In this document: positions 13,180 through 22,279 of the stretch, piece after piece | How the letters are laid out: each line of letters starts with the position of its first letter | Position numbering within the stretch: the first letter of the stretch is position 1 | Source: a virus | Length of the DNA stretch: 32,095 bases | Reading direction: 5' to 3' (one strand) | IMG/VR virus record: IMGVR_UViG_3300020196_000149 | Location: 1 to 32,095 of that record | The notes under the pieces: generated by a model | The model's database searches: none | What the model saw: the letters and a program-made list of their open reading frames with translations, nothing else | Told to the model about the DNA's origin: nothing | Program-made: the position numbers and the translations under genes

Positions 13180-16113
13180 ATGGCAAACTTAGTTCCTTTC
13201 AATAAATCTAGTTCTTCTATTATTAAACGATCAAAACTTCTTTCAAGTTCTCTTGTAAAGAAAGATGATTCTGCAATTATTGCAAAATCAAACTCTGATG
13301 GGAAGATTCTATTTACAATCAAGAATAAAGTAATCAAAATTGATAAACTTTTAAAAAGTTCTTTGCTAACCACTAAAAAAGATACTGAGAAAAAAAGAAC
13401 TTTAACAGAACAAGAGAAGTTTAAGAATAGAGAAAAGGAATTAGAGAAACAAAAACCAAAAGCAATCCAAGGAATCAATATTCCAACCCCACCTAGATTG
13501 GGGGTATTTGACTGGATTAAAAACTTTGTTTTCAATACATTTTTAGGATTTATTGCAGTAAGATTATTTGATCATCTACCAAAACTAATAAAAATAGTTC
13601 CTATTATTTTCTCAGCTGGTGAATTCATCATTGATATGGGAGGAAAACTCCTAGATGGATTGGTAACTTTTGTTGATAAAGCATACGATGTTGTAGATAA
13701 AAGTCGTGAGTTTGTAAAAAATATTGGTGGCAATGGACTCGCACAAAATTTCGATAGGTTTAATGGAGCACTGAGCAAAATGTTGGATATTGCAGTTATT
13801 GCTGCAATATCTGCTGCCACAATGGGTGATGATTTTGGATCTCCTGGTGGTCCTGGTGCAACAGACTTTCTAAAAGTTGGTGGAAAACGTGGAGTCAATC
13901 CGCAAGTTGTAAGAAGATTTATACAAAGATATGGAATAGATGCCGCAAGACAAAAATTTGGTCAAGAAGGGATTAAATCATTAGGTGGAAAATTTGCTAG
14001 ATCAGGAGTTACAAATCTAGCAAGAAAAGGTGCTGTTGGTGTTCTTGGTAAAGGTGGAGTAAAAGCAGCAATAAAAATTATAAAACCACTAACAAAAGCA
14101 ATACCAGTTATTGGTGGACTGATTGAGTTTGGACTCGCTCTAATGGAAGGAGACAGTCCTGGTAGAGCTGGATTTAGAGCAGTTGGGTCAGTTTTATTTG
14201 GTGCCATTGGTGCCGCATTAGGTGGACCATTTGCCTTATTCACTGGTGGATTGGGAGCATATTTAGGTGGTGAAGCGGCTGGAAAACTATATGATTTTAT
14301 GTTTTCCGGTGGTAAAAAACCAACTCAAAAAACAGCAAAAGCAGCGGGTGGTGGAAAACCTGCAACTCGTGGTGGAAAATTAGTTAGTGGTCCTGCAAAA
14401 AGAACGGTAAAGAAAAAGAAAACTCCAAGAACAGTTAAAGCAACTGCACCAAGATTAAGACCGGGTGGTGCTGTTGGTGGTGAAAAGAATATTAAGAAAT
14501 TATTCCCTGATTCGAAAAACAAAAAAGAAATGAACTCTTTTGAGTTCCTGAAAAAGACATATGATATTTTCTCAAAATCTACTGGACTTGGATCATTAGT
14601 TGCTCTTGCAATGAAACCCGTACTGGGAGATAGACCAACCACAGCAGATTATAAAAATGCTGGTGTCGGCATCAACAACTGGATGAATAGATCAATCGCA
14701 TCAGGAACTCTTGCATATGCAGGTGGTGGCGAAGTTAAAATGGAGAGCATTGTCTCAGGTGAAGATTATAGTGATGTAATAGCAAGATCAGTTAAAGATT
14801 CTGTTTCATCTGAGGTTGATAAGGCTATTCAAGACTTGATGCGTCAGTTGATGCTACAACCATCTTCTCAACCTGCTGGTGTTCCTGGACCAACTAAACC
14901 TGGGGATCCAAGCACGGTTAATATACAAGGTGGTAGTGCTGATTTTTGGACTCTCGTTGCTATTGTATCAAGAGAGGATGCAGATCCTCAAGGGTCTGCT
15001 GACGTTGCACAGTCAATCTATAACAGACTTGCATCGGGAGCATATACAGGAAAAACAATTAAGGATTTGATTACTGCCGGTGGTCAGTATGAACCAACCT
15101 GGCAGTATCCTAAGGGAGCTCCTAACATTAAAAATAAACCGAATCCAGAGTGGTTTGCGATTAAGGACGCTGCAAGTGCTGCAGCTGCCTCTGGAATGTC
15201 AGAAGAAGCGATGAAATCGGTCGCAGCTTCAATTTTAAACCCAACCCTACAGGAAAATGCAAGACAATTTGTTCAGGGAAGAACTGATTTTAAAGGTGCT
15301 AATTCGGGTGGACCTCCAAGTATTCAGAGAAAAGGTGGAGATAATTGGTTTGGATGGGAATATAATTATAAACAAAATAAAATAGGTTCTGTCCCAAACT
15401 TTGGAGCAACAGCGACTGCTGGTGGAGCTGGTCCAGGAGGATCTTTCGTTGGTGGAGAAATTGCCTTAGGAAAGGGATATGGCAGCGAGGGAAGTAAAAT
15501 TGCAGGTGAACTTGGTAGATATATAAAAAGTAAATTAAAATCACCGCAAGATTTTTCACTAGTTCATCGTCATCCAGAGCACCCACCTTATAGTTTAACT
15601 TCTGGACATAGTTCTGGATCTTTACATTATCAAGGCAGGGCACTTGATATTGGTGCTTTTACTCATGAGCAAGGTCCAATTTTAAATGTAATATCTGAGT
15701 TTAATAGAATGAAAGGTGTAAAACCTGTGCAACTGTTACATGGAAAAAATGAACCAAATTATCATCATAATCATGTTCATGTCGCATATTTTAAAGGTGG
15801 CAGAGTTCGTAAATTAACAAGAGCTATTCTGGGAGAAAGGGGTCCAGAGTTTGTCTTTGATGCTGATACAACTGCTGGATTGGATAGACTCGCGCCACAA
15901 CTCTTAGACAAATTGAATATAGCAAAAACTGAAAAACAAGTTGAAAATATTCTTCAATCATACATGTCGTATAATGCACCTTATGGTGAAGAACCTGAGA
16001 TTGTTTATATAACAATCGAAGTTCCTGCTGCAGTTCCCGTTCCTATTAGTAGGGGAATGGGAATGTCTGGTGGCGGCGGCATAGATAATACATACGATAT
16101 CCTAACCCTATAA
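13180..16113 (+). CDS. Tail protein with two peptidoglycan-hydrolase-like domains (977 aa)
   Basis: Basic, Ser/Lys-rich N-terminus (1-100). A hydrophobic segment at 110-133 is shared with the preceding gene. Ala/Gly-rich hydrophobic stretches follow (200-370), then a basic linker (378-425). Residues 588-735 resemble SleB-type cell-wall hydrolases: a Glu at 599 (VSREDADPQG), QSIYNRLASG, GGQYEPTW and later FGWEYNY. Residues 755-872 resemble M15/DD-peptidases, with H816 and D823 in HYQGRALD (HxxGxAxD) and H865/H867 in HNHVHV. After that comes GERGPEFVFDADT, a tape-measure-type end motif. It probably combines a tail-lumen role with local digestion of the cell wall at infection. T4 instead carries a lysozyme in gp5. 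The hydrolase calls are by motif only. Confidence 0.75.
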   Translation: MANLVPFNKSSSSIIKRSKLLSSSLVKKDDSAIIAKSNSDGKILFTIKNKVIKIDKLLKSSLLTTKKDTEKKRTLTEQEKFKNREKELEKQKPKAIQGINIPTPPRLGVFDWIKNFVFNTFLGFIAVRLFDHLPKLIKIVPIIFSAGEFIIDMGGKLLDGLVTFVDKAYDVVDKSREFVKNIGGNGLAQNFDRFNGALSKMLDIAVIAAISAATMGDDFGSPGGPGATDFLKVGGKRGVNPQVVRRFIQRYGIDAARQKFGQEGIKSLGGKFARSGVTNLARKGAVGVLGKGGVKAAIKIIKPLTKAIPVIGGLIEFGLALMEGDSPGRAGFRAVGSVLFGAIGAALGGPFALFTGGLGAYLGGEAAGKLYDFMFSGGKKPTQKTAKAAGGGKPATRGGKLVSGPAKRTVKKKKTPRTVKATAPRLRPGGAVGGEKNIKKLFPDSKNKKEMNSFEFLKKTYDIFSKSTGLGSLVALAMKPVLGDRPTTADYKNAGVGINNWMNRSIASGTLAYAGGGEVKMESIVSGEDYSDVIARSVKDSVSSEVDKAIQDLMRQLMLQPSSQPAGVPGPTKPGDPSTVNIQGGSADFWTLVAIVSREDADPQGSADVAQSIYNRLASGAYTGKTIKDLITAGGQYEPTWQYPKGAPNIKNKPNPEWFAIKDAASAAAASGMSEEAMKSVAASILNPTLQENARQFVQGRTDFKGANSGGPPSIQRKGGDNWFGWEYNYKQNKIGSVPNFGATATAGGAGPGGSFVGGEIALGKGYGSEGSKIAGELGRYIKSKLKSPQDFSLVHRHPEHPPYSLTSGHSSGSLHYQGRALDIGAFTHEQGPILNVISEFNRMKGVKPVQLLHGKNEPNYHHNHVHVAYFKGGRVRKLTRAILGERGPEFVFDADTTAGLDRLAPQLLDKLNIAKTEKQVENILQSYMSYNAPYGEEPEIVYITIEVPAAVPVPISRGMGMSGGGGIDNTYDILTL

Positions 16114-16127
16114 TATAATATAAGATA

Positions 16128-17651
16128 ATGTCATTAGATGCTAATTCAAAAGCCGATATTAAAAAGTTTAATATTTACCCAAATGCAGGCGGAAAGGAAA
16201 TAAATGTTGCAGGTGGTGTAGTTGAATTGAGTTACTATGAAGATATTATGTCACCAACTGTTCGAGTTACCACAGGATTTATAGATACTGGTCGTGCAGC
16301 AGGGGCAAATGACGGTAGTGGTGCAAAAATAACAGCGGCAGAAAAGATAAAACTTACTGGAATGGAAAAGTGTGAGATTGAACTAGAAGATGCTCTTGGG
16401 CAAAAAATTACACTCAAAGACATTCATGTTGGTTCAAGACAAAGATTAACTGAGAAATTAAATGATCTAGAAATTTTAGAGATAGTTTCAAAAGAAAATC
16501 TTAGAAATGAAAGTGTTAGAGTCATAAAGAAATATGAAGGCAAAATATCCGACTCTATTAAAAAAATATTGCAAGAAGTTTTACAAACTACAAAACCATT
16601 AGATATTGAATCTACAAAGAATCAAAGAGCCTTTATTGGTACGACTAAGAAACCATTTTGGTTTATCTATTGGTTAGCATCTCAATCAATTCGTGAGAAT
16701 ACAAGTGCTTTGGGTTTAACTGCTGGTTATTTTTTCTTTGAAACAAAATCGGGATATAAATTTAAATCCATAGATGCTTTACTTGGACAGACTCCAACAA
16801 AAAAATACATTTATAATAACACAACTTCATCAAAGATTCCTAAGGGATATACTGGCAAAATTATTAATTATGATTCAAACTTTACTTCTGATATGAATGA
16901 TAAGTTGATGATGGGAGCATTTAATTCATCTGTAAATTTGTTTAATTCATTTGAAAGTGCTTTCAATTGCAATCCACTTAACATTGGAGCGCAAGAATCT
17001 GCTATCAAGTATCCAGGAACCGAGTATGGAAAAAATTTGAATTCATTTTTTATCAAAGATCCATCTCGTTTTTTTACTGGAAATGAAGCAATAGGAGCAT
17101 TGACTGATATTGATCGTTCACACGAGTATGATGTACAAAAGTCTCAAATTTTATCAACATCATCATCACGATATAATCAGTTCTTTACAAACAAAGTTAA
17201 TATTACAATCGCTGCTGATTTTAGTTTGGAAGCAGGGCAAGCAATATTTGTTGATTTTCCAGAGCAGTCTTCTAAAACAAATCCAGATAATAACTCAAGA
17301 ATGAGTGGAATTTATATTATTTCAGCACTTTGCCATAAAGTTACCCCAGGAACAAACAATTCAGGATTTCAGGGAATAACATCATTAGAATTGGTTCGTG
17401 ATTCTTATGGAAGAAAACCAAGCGGAATGGCATCGTCAAGTAAGGAAACAGCATCCTCACCATCAGGATCATTAGTTAGTGGGCAAACTGGAATTCCAGA
17501 TGCAGATGCGATTCAAGCAGCTGCTGGTGAAAGAAAACTGTTGAGTGATCAAGCTGCTGCAAACTCTACCAGCAATAGAAATCAAGAAAATTTGACAAAT
17601 GCTGATATTTTAACACCAGAAGAAGCAGAAGCACAATTTAGATTTAGATAA
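16128..17651 (+). CDS. gp27-like baseplate hub protein (507 aa)
   Basis: A 507-residue protein opening MSLDANSKADIKKFNIYPNA, with VVELSYYEDIMSPTVRVTTG at about residues 32-51. The pattern 'YEDI.SPT' followed by a polar beta-rich domain and KLNDLEILEIVSKENLRNES is what I associate with the hub protein (gp27-like, gp44-of-Mu fold) of cyanophages. The last 100 residues are Ser/Ala/Gln-rich. In T4, gp27 forms the trimeric hub ring that joins the gp5 spike, and here a gp5-like gene follows after one small gene. The identification with gp27 rests on position and general pattern; a different hub or structural protein is possible. Confidence 0.6.
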   Translation: MSLDANSKADIKKFNIYPNAGGKEINVAGGVVELSYYEDIMSPTVRVTTGFIDTGRAAGANDGSGAKITAAEKIKLTGMEKCEIELEDALGQKITLKDIHVGSRQRLTEKLNDLEILEIVSKENLRNESVRVIKKYEGKISDSIKKILQEVLQTTKPLDIESTKNQRAFIGTTKKPFWFIYWLASQSIRENTSALGLTAGYFFFETKSGYKFKSIDALLGQTPTKKYIYNNTTSSKIPKGYTGKIINYDSNFTSDMNDKLMMGAFNSSVNLFNSFESAFNCNPLNIGAQESAIKYPGTEYGKNLNSFFIKDPSRFFTGNEAIGALTDIDRSHEYDVQKSQILSTSSSRYNQFFTNKVNITIAADFSLEAGQAIFVDFPEQSSKTNPDNNSRMSGIYIISALCHKVTPGTNNSGFQGITSLELVRDSYGRKPSGMASSSKETASSPSGSLVSGQTGIPDADAIQAAAGERKLLSDQAAANSTSNRNQENLTNADILTPEEAEAQFRFR

Positions 17652-17657
17652 TAAATA
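17650..17657 (+). promoter_or_regulatory. Late-type promoter element ahead of the CP12-like gene
   Basis: AATAAATA overlaps the stop of the hub gene and lies 23 bases before the ATG at 17681. No SD is seen before that ATG. If active, the element would put the CP12-like gene and the gp5-like gene under late control. Confidence 0.5.
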
Positions 17658-17680
17658 AGTTAAGTATATTTTGTGTCCCT

Positions 17681-17896
17681 ATGGACAGAACAATCCAACA
17701 ACACATTAATGATAATAAAGACGAACTAGACAATTCAAATACAAGTAGTCAGCGGCGTCGTCACTTAGAGGGTGAATTAAATTCTTTAAAAGTTTATCAT
17801 ACAAGTCATCCAGAAGATGATCACGACCCAACTCCATTGGAACTTTATTGTAACGAAAACCCAGGCGCAATAGAGTGTAAAATTTATGAAGATTGA
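17681..17896 (+). CDS. cp12: CP12-like Calvin-cycle regulator (71 aa)
   Basis: The C-terminus reads LELYCNENPGAIECKIYED. The pattern C-x3-P-x4-C (C57, P61, C66) followed by (K/R)-x-YED is the GAPDH-binding end of CP12, including the exact nine-residue Cys spacing. The middle (HLEGELNSLKVYHTSHP) takes the place of the AWD.VEEL core and is weakly similar. The N-terminal Cys pair of plant CP12 is absent, as in several cyanobacterial and phage forms. CP12 shuts down GAPDH and phosphoribulokinase. Cyanophages are known to carry cp12 and are thought to divert carbon toward the pentose phosphate pathway. The gene sits between two baseplate genes, two bases from the next start. Confidence 0.75.
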   Translation: MDRTIQQHINDNKDELDNSNTSSQRRRHLEGELNSLKVYHTSHPEDDHDPTPLELYCNENPGAIECKIYED

Positions 17897-17898
17897 TT

Positions 17899-19794
17899 AT
17901 GTCTGATGTAACCACTGGAACTACATTTAATCCTCAATTTTTCATGAATCCACCTTGGTGGATTGGAAGAGTTGAGGATAAAGAAGTATGGAAAGACAAT
18001 ATTCAAGGAAAGACCTTTACTAATGTTGCAGATATTAAAGGTTGGGGGCATCGATATAAAGTAAGAATTTTTAACTGGCATACTGGTGATGTAAGCAAAC
18101 TTCAACCTAAAGAGATGGCATTCTGTCAGGTTATCCTACCTGTCACTGCTGGATCTGGACATGGTGGAGCAGCACAAACACCGTCTATTGAAGCAGGATC
18201 CATAGTATTTGGATTTTTCATGGATGGGATGGCAGGTCAAGAGGGATATATTGTAGGTCTTGTCGGCAACTCAAATAATAATGTTCCCAAAGAAAGAGGA
18301 AAATCTGCTCCCAATCAACCACAAACATCTGTACCACCAACAGCAACGACAGGTGGAAAACCAACACCAACAAAAACAAATCCCCCAACACCACCAACAG
18401 GACCTGGAAGTGCCGCTACTCAACCAGTTCCCCAAAATGTTGATCAGTTAAGTACAAATCAACTTAAAAAACTATTAGATCCATCAAAAACACCCTCATC
18501 AGCAGTTTTCAAAGAAGCATCTAAGGCAAGACAAAAAGCAAAGGCAGCAGGTTTACCAGAGGCAGAAGTTGAAAGACTGGTATTAGCAGCTACTGTAAAG
18601 GCATCTAGACAACCTGGTGCTGACGCAGGAACAAATGCCAATTGTAATCTGGGATATCAACAATTTAATAATACATTCAGAGATGGTTCAGAAGAAAAAT
18701 CTTCAAAAGTCCCCGATAATCTGGTTTTAAATTCTACTCCACTTTCAACAACAGAAGCACTCCATATTGGCGTAAAGTCAACCAAAGATCTAAAAAAAGA
18801 TCAAAAAGTAAAAATTCCTCTACTCGACGTATCAAAAAAGAATAATAGCAATATAACAGGAATTCAACGTTCAATTAAGAATTTAATCAATACTGTTGAA
18901 GAACTGAAAAAGACACACAACCAAGTGTCTGCACTTGCGACAGAAGCAAAAGAATTTTCAAATAAGATTGAAAGTCAAATAAATGGTATTGTAGGTGAAA
19001 TTTCTGGATTTACAAAAAATATAATGGGAGGAGTTCGCTCTTATACTCTATCCAAACTATCGGATCAAGCTAAAAAAGCAGCAGGAAATCTTTTTCCATC
19101 AGAGGTTCCAAAATTTTATAAAAAGATAGAAGAAGGAATTGCTTTGATGAATTGTGTATTCAATAAAATTACTGCAAATATGCCAGGACTTTTGAAAGAT
19201 TTGCTTAAAGGTCTTCTTGATAAAATGATCAATGCTCCATTATGTGCGGCAGAAAATGTTTTGTCTGCAATTATGAATAATGTTATAAAAAAACTTACTG
19301 ATGCTCTGAGCAAAGTTTTTTCAATGATTAATTCAGCTCTTGCATCAATAACAGGAACTCTTGGTGCTATTGGAGGGGTTCTTGGTTCAGCATCTAGTGC
19401 TCTTCAAAAAGCATCTAGTGCTGCGGATACAGTTAGTGCTATCGGATCTTCCCTAAAAGGATTTGAATTGGATGGTGGAGAATTTGGAAATATGTTTAAT
19501 GCTCTTGACTATGTAAAGGGAATTAAACAATTCTTCTCTTGCGATGATGAAGAAAGTCCTGTAAAATATACAGAAATATCATTAGATGGACCTGCAATTC
19601 CGGGTGGAGATGCTGCGGCATCTCCAACTCAGGACGGAGGAGCACCAGTTGGAACAGGAGATCCTTCTGCATCTGCGGCAAACGTAGTGAATAATGTTCC
19701 AAGTCAAAACAATATAGATACTCCTACAACAGATAATTTTAGAGAAGCTGTTAGATCAGGAGACTCTGAAACAACAGGATTTACACTTTTTTAA
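17899..19794 (+). CDS. gp5: gp5-like baseplate hub protein, OB-fold without lysozyme (631 aa)
   Basis: I chose ATG 17899; an upstream TTG at 17893 adds only two residues. Residues 19-124 (PWWIGRVEDKEVWKDNIQGK..., GWGHRYKVRIFNWHTGD, FCQVILPVTAGSGHGG, AGSIVFGFFMDG, GYIVGLVGN) match the gp5 OB-fold that plugs the gp27 ring. A Pro/Thr-rich linker follows (130-180), then a long helical region (about 300-470) and Ala/Ser/Gly-rich tail segments. T4 gp5 continues with a lysozyme and a beta-helix; neither is visible here. A spike-like beta-helix is encoded separately at 20892. The gene belongs to the late hub cluster. Confidence 0.82.
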   Translation: MSDVTTGTTFNPQFFMNPPWWIGRVEDKEVWKDNIQGKTFTNVADIKGWGHRYKVRIFNWHTGDVSKLQPKEMAFCQVILPVTAGSGHGGAAQTPSIEAGSIVFGFFMDGMAGQEGYIVGLVGNSNNNVPKERGKSAPNQPQTSVPPTATTGGKPTPTKTNPPTPPTGPGSAATQPVPQNVDQLSTNQLKKLLDPSKTPSSAVFKEASKARQKAKAAGLPEAEVERLVLAATVKASRQPGADAGTNANCNLGYQQFNNTFRDGSEEKSSKVPDNLVLNSTPLSTTEALHIGVKSTKDLKKDQKVKIPLLDVSKKNNSNITGIQRSIKNLINTVEELKKTHNQVSALATEAKEFSNKIESQINGIVGEISGFTKNIMGGVRSYTLSKLSDQAKKAAGNLFPSEVPKFYKKIEEGIALMNCVFNKITANMPGLLKDLLKGLLDKMINAPLCAAENVLSAIMNNVIKKLTDALSKVFSMINSALASITGTLGAIGGVLGSASSALQKASSAADTVSAIGSSLKGFELDGGEFGNMFNALDYVKGIKQFFSCDDEESPVKYTEISLDGPAIPGGDAAASPTQDGGAPVGTGDPSASAANVVNNVPSQNNIDTPTTDNFREAVRSGDSETTGFTLF

Positions 19795-19803
19795 TTAAAA
19801 CAT

Positions 19804-20886
19804 ATGCTTTCCACTAGTATACCATTTGATTCTGCTATTAAAGTATCTTTTTTTGACAAGGATGGTCAAAAAGTAGAAGGGTTGAGTATTAAACAAGCTG
19901 TTAAAGTTTGGGAACGTAATAATGAAACTCTGTTTTATTTTAAAACAGGTGATGGTACAGAACAAGAACTCACTATTAAGGAGGTTAAAAAACTTCCAAA
20001 TAAGAAAAATATACTTCCTTCCAAATCAAATTGCAATACTGGACCAGTAAAATGTGGACCGCCCGTGGTTAAGTTTTTTGGTGGTGGTGGATTTGGAGCA
20101 GCTGCAAATGCAATCATTAGTCCCATTTCATCTTCTGTAATTGGATTTGATATTGTCAATCGTGGAAAGGGGTACAAGTCTCCGCCAAATGCAGAACTTA
20201 TTGATCCATGCGGAAAGGGCGCAGGATCCAGTGTAAGAGTTAATATTAAAAATGGTCAAATTCAAGATATGGTTCCTGTTGCACCAGGAGATGGATATAT
20301 TGCTTCACCTGACGGTAGTTTAGGTGGCAATGAAAGAGTTTGGAAAGAACCTGATGAAGGATATGTTGAAACAGAAGATGGTCGTTATTATGTTGTGCAA
20401 CCTTATAGACCAATTCAAGTTAAAAAAGGTAGCACCTATTATCCTCCCGATGGTCCACCAAGAGTTCTTGAAACAGATGAGGTTATCAATTTACCATTAG
20501 TTCCAGTAGACCCACCAAAAGCCACAACATATCCAACTTATTTGTGTTTAGAAAAAATAGAAGTTCTTGATCAAGGATTTGGATATAGGCAAGGAGATAG
20601 ATTAATCATTACACCAAACAATGGAACTGAGACTGAACTTGTAATAAATGAGTTTGGTCAAATTGCAGAAGTAAAAGTTCTGAGAGTGGGATGTGGTTTT
20701 AATGATATTCCTGATATGAGAACTGATTCCCCAACAGGATTTAATGCAACATTCACACCAATTTTCAAAGCAACTCCAAGACCAAAAGATCCATTTATTG
20801 TTCCTGAGGGTGCAAATGTGGTTGAAGTTGTTGATTGTGTAGGAAAAATTCCACCCAAACAAATTTTCGATATTGTACCGAGGTAA
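19804..20886 (+). CDS. Cyanophage baseplate/spike-associated structural protein (360 aa)
   Basis: A 360-residue protein. It contains repeated elements built as 'G(F/Y)DIVNRGKGYKSPPNAEL...' (about residues 115-135), 'PVAPGDGYI' and 'IEVLDQGFGYRQGDRLIITP', a beta-repeat pattern (I.V.N.G.GY..PP) found in several cyanophage virion proteins. Three Cys-containing turns (NCNTGPVKCGPP, DPCGKG, VGCGF) and a Cys near the end are notable for a virion protein. It sits ten bases after the gp5-like gene and just before the spike-like gene, so it is probably part of the central spike complex. No T4 counterpart is recognised. Confidence 0.65.
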   Translation: MLSTSIPFDSAIKVSFFDKDGQKVEGLSIKQAVKVWERNNETLFYFKTGDGTEQELTIKEVKKLPNKKNILPSKSNCNTGPVKCGPPVVKFFGGGGFGAAANAIISPISSSVIGFDIVNRGKGYKSPPNAELIDPCGKGAGSSVRVNIKNGQIQDMVPVAPGDGYIASPDGSLGGNERVWKEPDEGYVETEDGRYYVVQPYRPIQVKKGSTYYPPDGPPRVLETDEVINLPLVPVDPPKATTYPTYLCLEKIEVLDQGFGYRQGDRLIITPNNGTETELVINEFGQIAEVKVLRVGCGFNDIPDMRTDSPTGFNATFTPIFKATPRPKDPFIVPEGANVVEVVDCVGKIPPKQIFDIVPR

Positions 20887-20891
20887 CTAAA

Positions 20892-21488
20892 ATGGCACGT
20901 TCAGAAAATTTAGAAACAAAAGACGTAAGAACAAAAGATGGAAATCTAAGATTTGGTCATATTCATGAAGACCAAGTAAAGTCTTCGATTATGATGCAAG
21001 GTCAAGGTGGTCTTGAATATGTAACCATTGACCAAACTGGAAAAAGAAAAGCATGGATCACTTCTAGGTGTAGAGGTCGATATCAGATTAAATGTGGAGA
21101 TAACATTCCAGAAGGAGATGTTGCAATTTTCATAAGTTCTGCTGGTGAAAATGGTTTGAATCTAGGAAATATTGAGATTCATACAAAAGGTGTCTTCAAA
21201 GTTAATGCAAAGGAAATTCAATTAATTGCAACTGGAACAGATAATAGTACTGGTAGGATTACTCTTCAATCCAACGAAGAAATAAAATTAGATTCAAAGC
21301 AGATTAATATCAATGCCGCTGAGGCAATGAGCATACTTTCTGACGGAGAACTAAATACTACTGCCAAAAATATTATGAAGATGACCGCAGGATCTTTTCA
21401 AAAGTTAAGTTCTGCTAGTACATTAAAGTCACCAGTAATCCCAGTTAATTCAAGATTATTGGGTTCATCTAAACCAGGTTCAAATTAA
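20892..21488 (+). CDS. Membrane-piercing spike-like beta-helix protein (198 aa)
   Basis: The protein has 198 residues from ATG 20892, chosen for GAGGTAA (20880-20886) upstream and the MARSENLETKDVRTKDGNLR start. The second half (about residues 98-170) is a run of short beta-strands such as NIEIHTKGVFKVNAKEIQLI, then ITLQSNEEIKLDSKQININ and GELNTTAKNIMKMTAGSF. This resembles the triple-stranded beta-helix needle of gp5 C-terminal domains and VgrG spikes. No lysozyme motif is present. It is most likely the needle that accompanies the OB-fold hub protein encoded two genes upstream. The gp5 function would then be split over two polypeptides. Confidence 0.7.
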   Translation: MARSENLETKDVRTKDGNLRFGHIHEDQVKSSIMMQGQGGLEYVTIDQTGKRKAWITSRCRGRYQIKCGDNIPEGDVAIFISSAGENGLNLGNIEIHTKGVFKVNAKEIQLIATGTDNSTGRITLQSNEEIKLDSKQININAAEAMSILSDGELNTTAKNIMKMTAGSFQKLSSASTLKSPVIPVNSRLLGSSKPGSN

Positions 21489-21502
21489 AAGGAGAGATAA
21501 TT

Positions 21503-22279
21503 ATGTCATCGTTTAGTGACTCTGAATATATTAATCAATTATTTGTTGCGAAGGATGAGGTAAAACCAAATCTTTTTGGTAGAGGGAAAAAGAAAATTAA
21601 TGGATCAGCTTATCTACAAAGTCCTGTTCTAGCTGGAAAGGATAGTAGTTTCTCCGAAGTAAAAGCGACTGTAATGATCGGTCAGATGGAAAATAGTGAT
21701 ACATCATCTGATAGATCTCTTTATGTAAAAGGAGATGTAAAAATTGAGGGAGACCAAAGATCTGGAATTAATGTTCTTGTTATCGATGGAGATGTTCTTG
21801 TTAATGGTAAGGTTGATTGTGGAAATAAAGGTGCATTAGCAGATAGATTTAGCCAGGCAGATGCAAGACCAAAACCTTTTGATATGGTTCATCCATCTTT
21901 GGGTGAAGGAAATCGTCTCCGTTACGCATGTATTGAGGGACCAGAGGTTGGCGTATATTTTAGAGGTAGACTAAAAAATAAAACAGAAATTAAACTTCCT
22001 TGGTATTGGAAAGATTTAGTGCATACTGATAGTATCTCAGTTCAACTCCAACCAATTGGATCCCATCAGAATGTGATTGTAAAGAGATGGGATGATTCAA
22101 AAATTTATCTTCAATCAAATGGCGGTATGCCAATCGACTGTTTCTATCATGTATATGCCGAAAGAAAGGATGTGAATGCTCTGGTCGTTGAATATGAAGG
22201 CAACGAATGGAGTGATTATCCAGACAAGGATTACAACGATCCTCAGTATGCAAATAAAGTGAATACCAAAACACTATGA
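21503..22279 (+). CDS. Baseplate/tail-fibre structural protein (258 aa)
   Basis: A 258-residue protein with a strong SD (AGGAGAG) before the ATG. Residues 60-105 are short beta-strand repeats (SLYVKGDVKIEGD, then VLVIDGDVLVNGKV). Residues 130-148 read HPSLGEGNRLRYACIEGPE, followed by VGVYFRGRL. This 'HP..G.....L.Y..(I/V)EGPE..VYFRG' motif is common in tail and fibre proteins of marine phages, usually near a C-terminal beta domain. It overlaps the 2OG oxygenase start by four bases (ATGA). The role is inferred: a structural component at the tail tip or a short fibre. Confidence 0.7.
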   Translation: MSSFSDSEYINQLFVAKDEVKPNLFGRGKKKINGSAYLQSPVLAGKDSSFSEVKATVMIGQMENSDTSSDRSLYVKGDVKIEGDQRSGINVLVIDGDVLVNGKVDCGNKGALADRFSQADARPKPFDMVHPSLGEGNRLRYACIEGPEVGVYFRGRLKNKTEIKLPWYWKDLVHTDSISVQLQPIGSHQNVIVKRWDDSKIYLQSNGGMPIDCFYHVYAERKDVNALVVEYEGNEWSDYPDKDYNDPQYANKVNTKTL

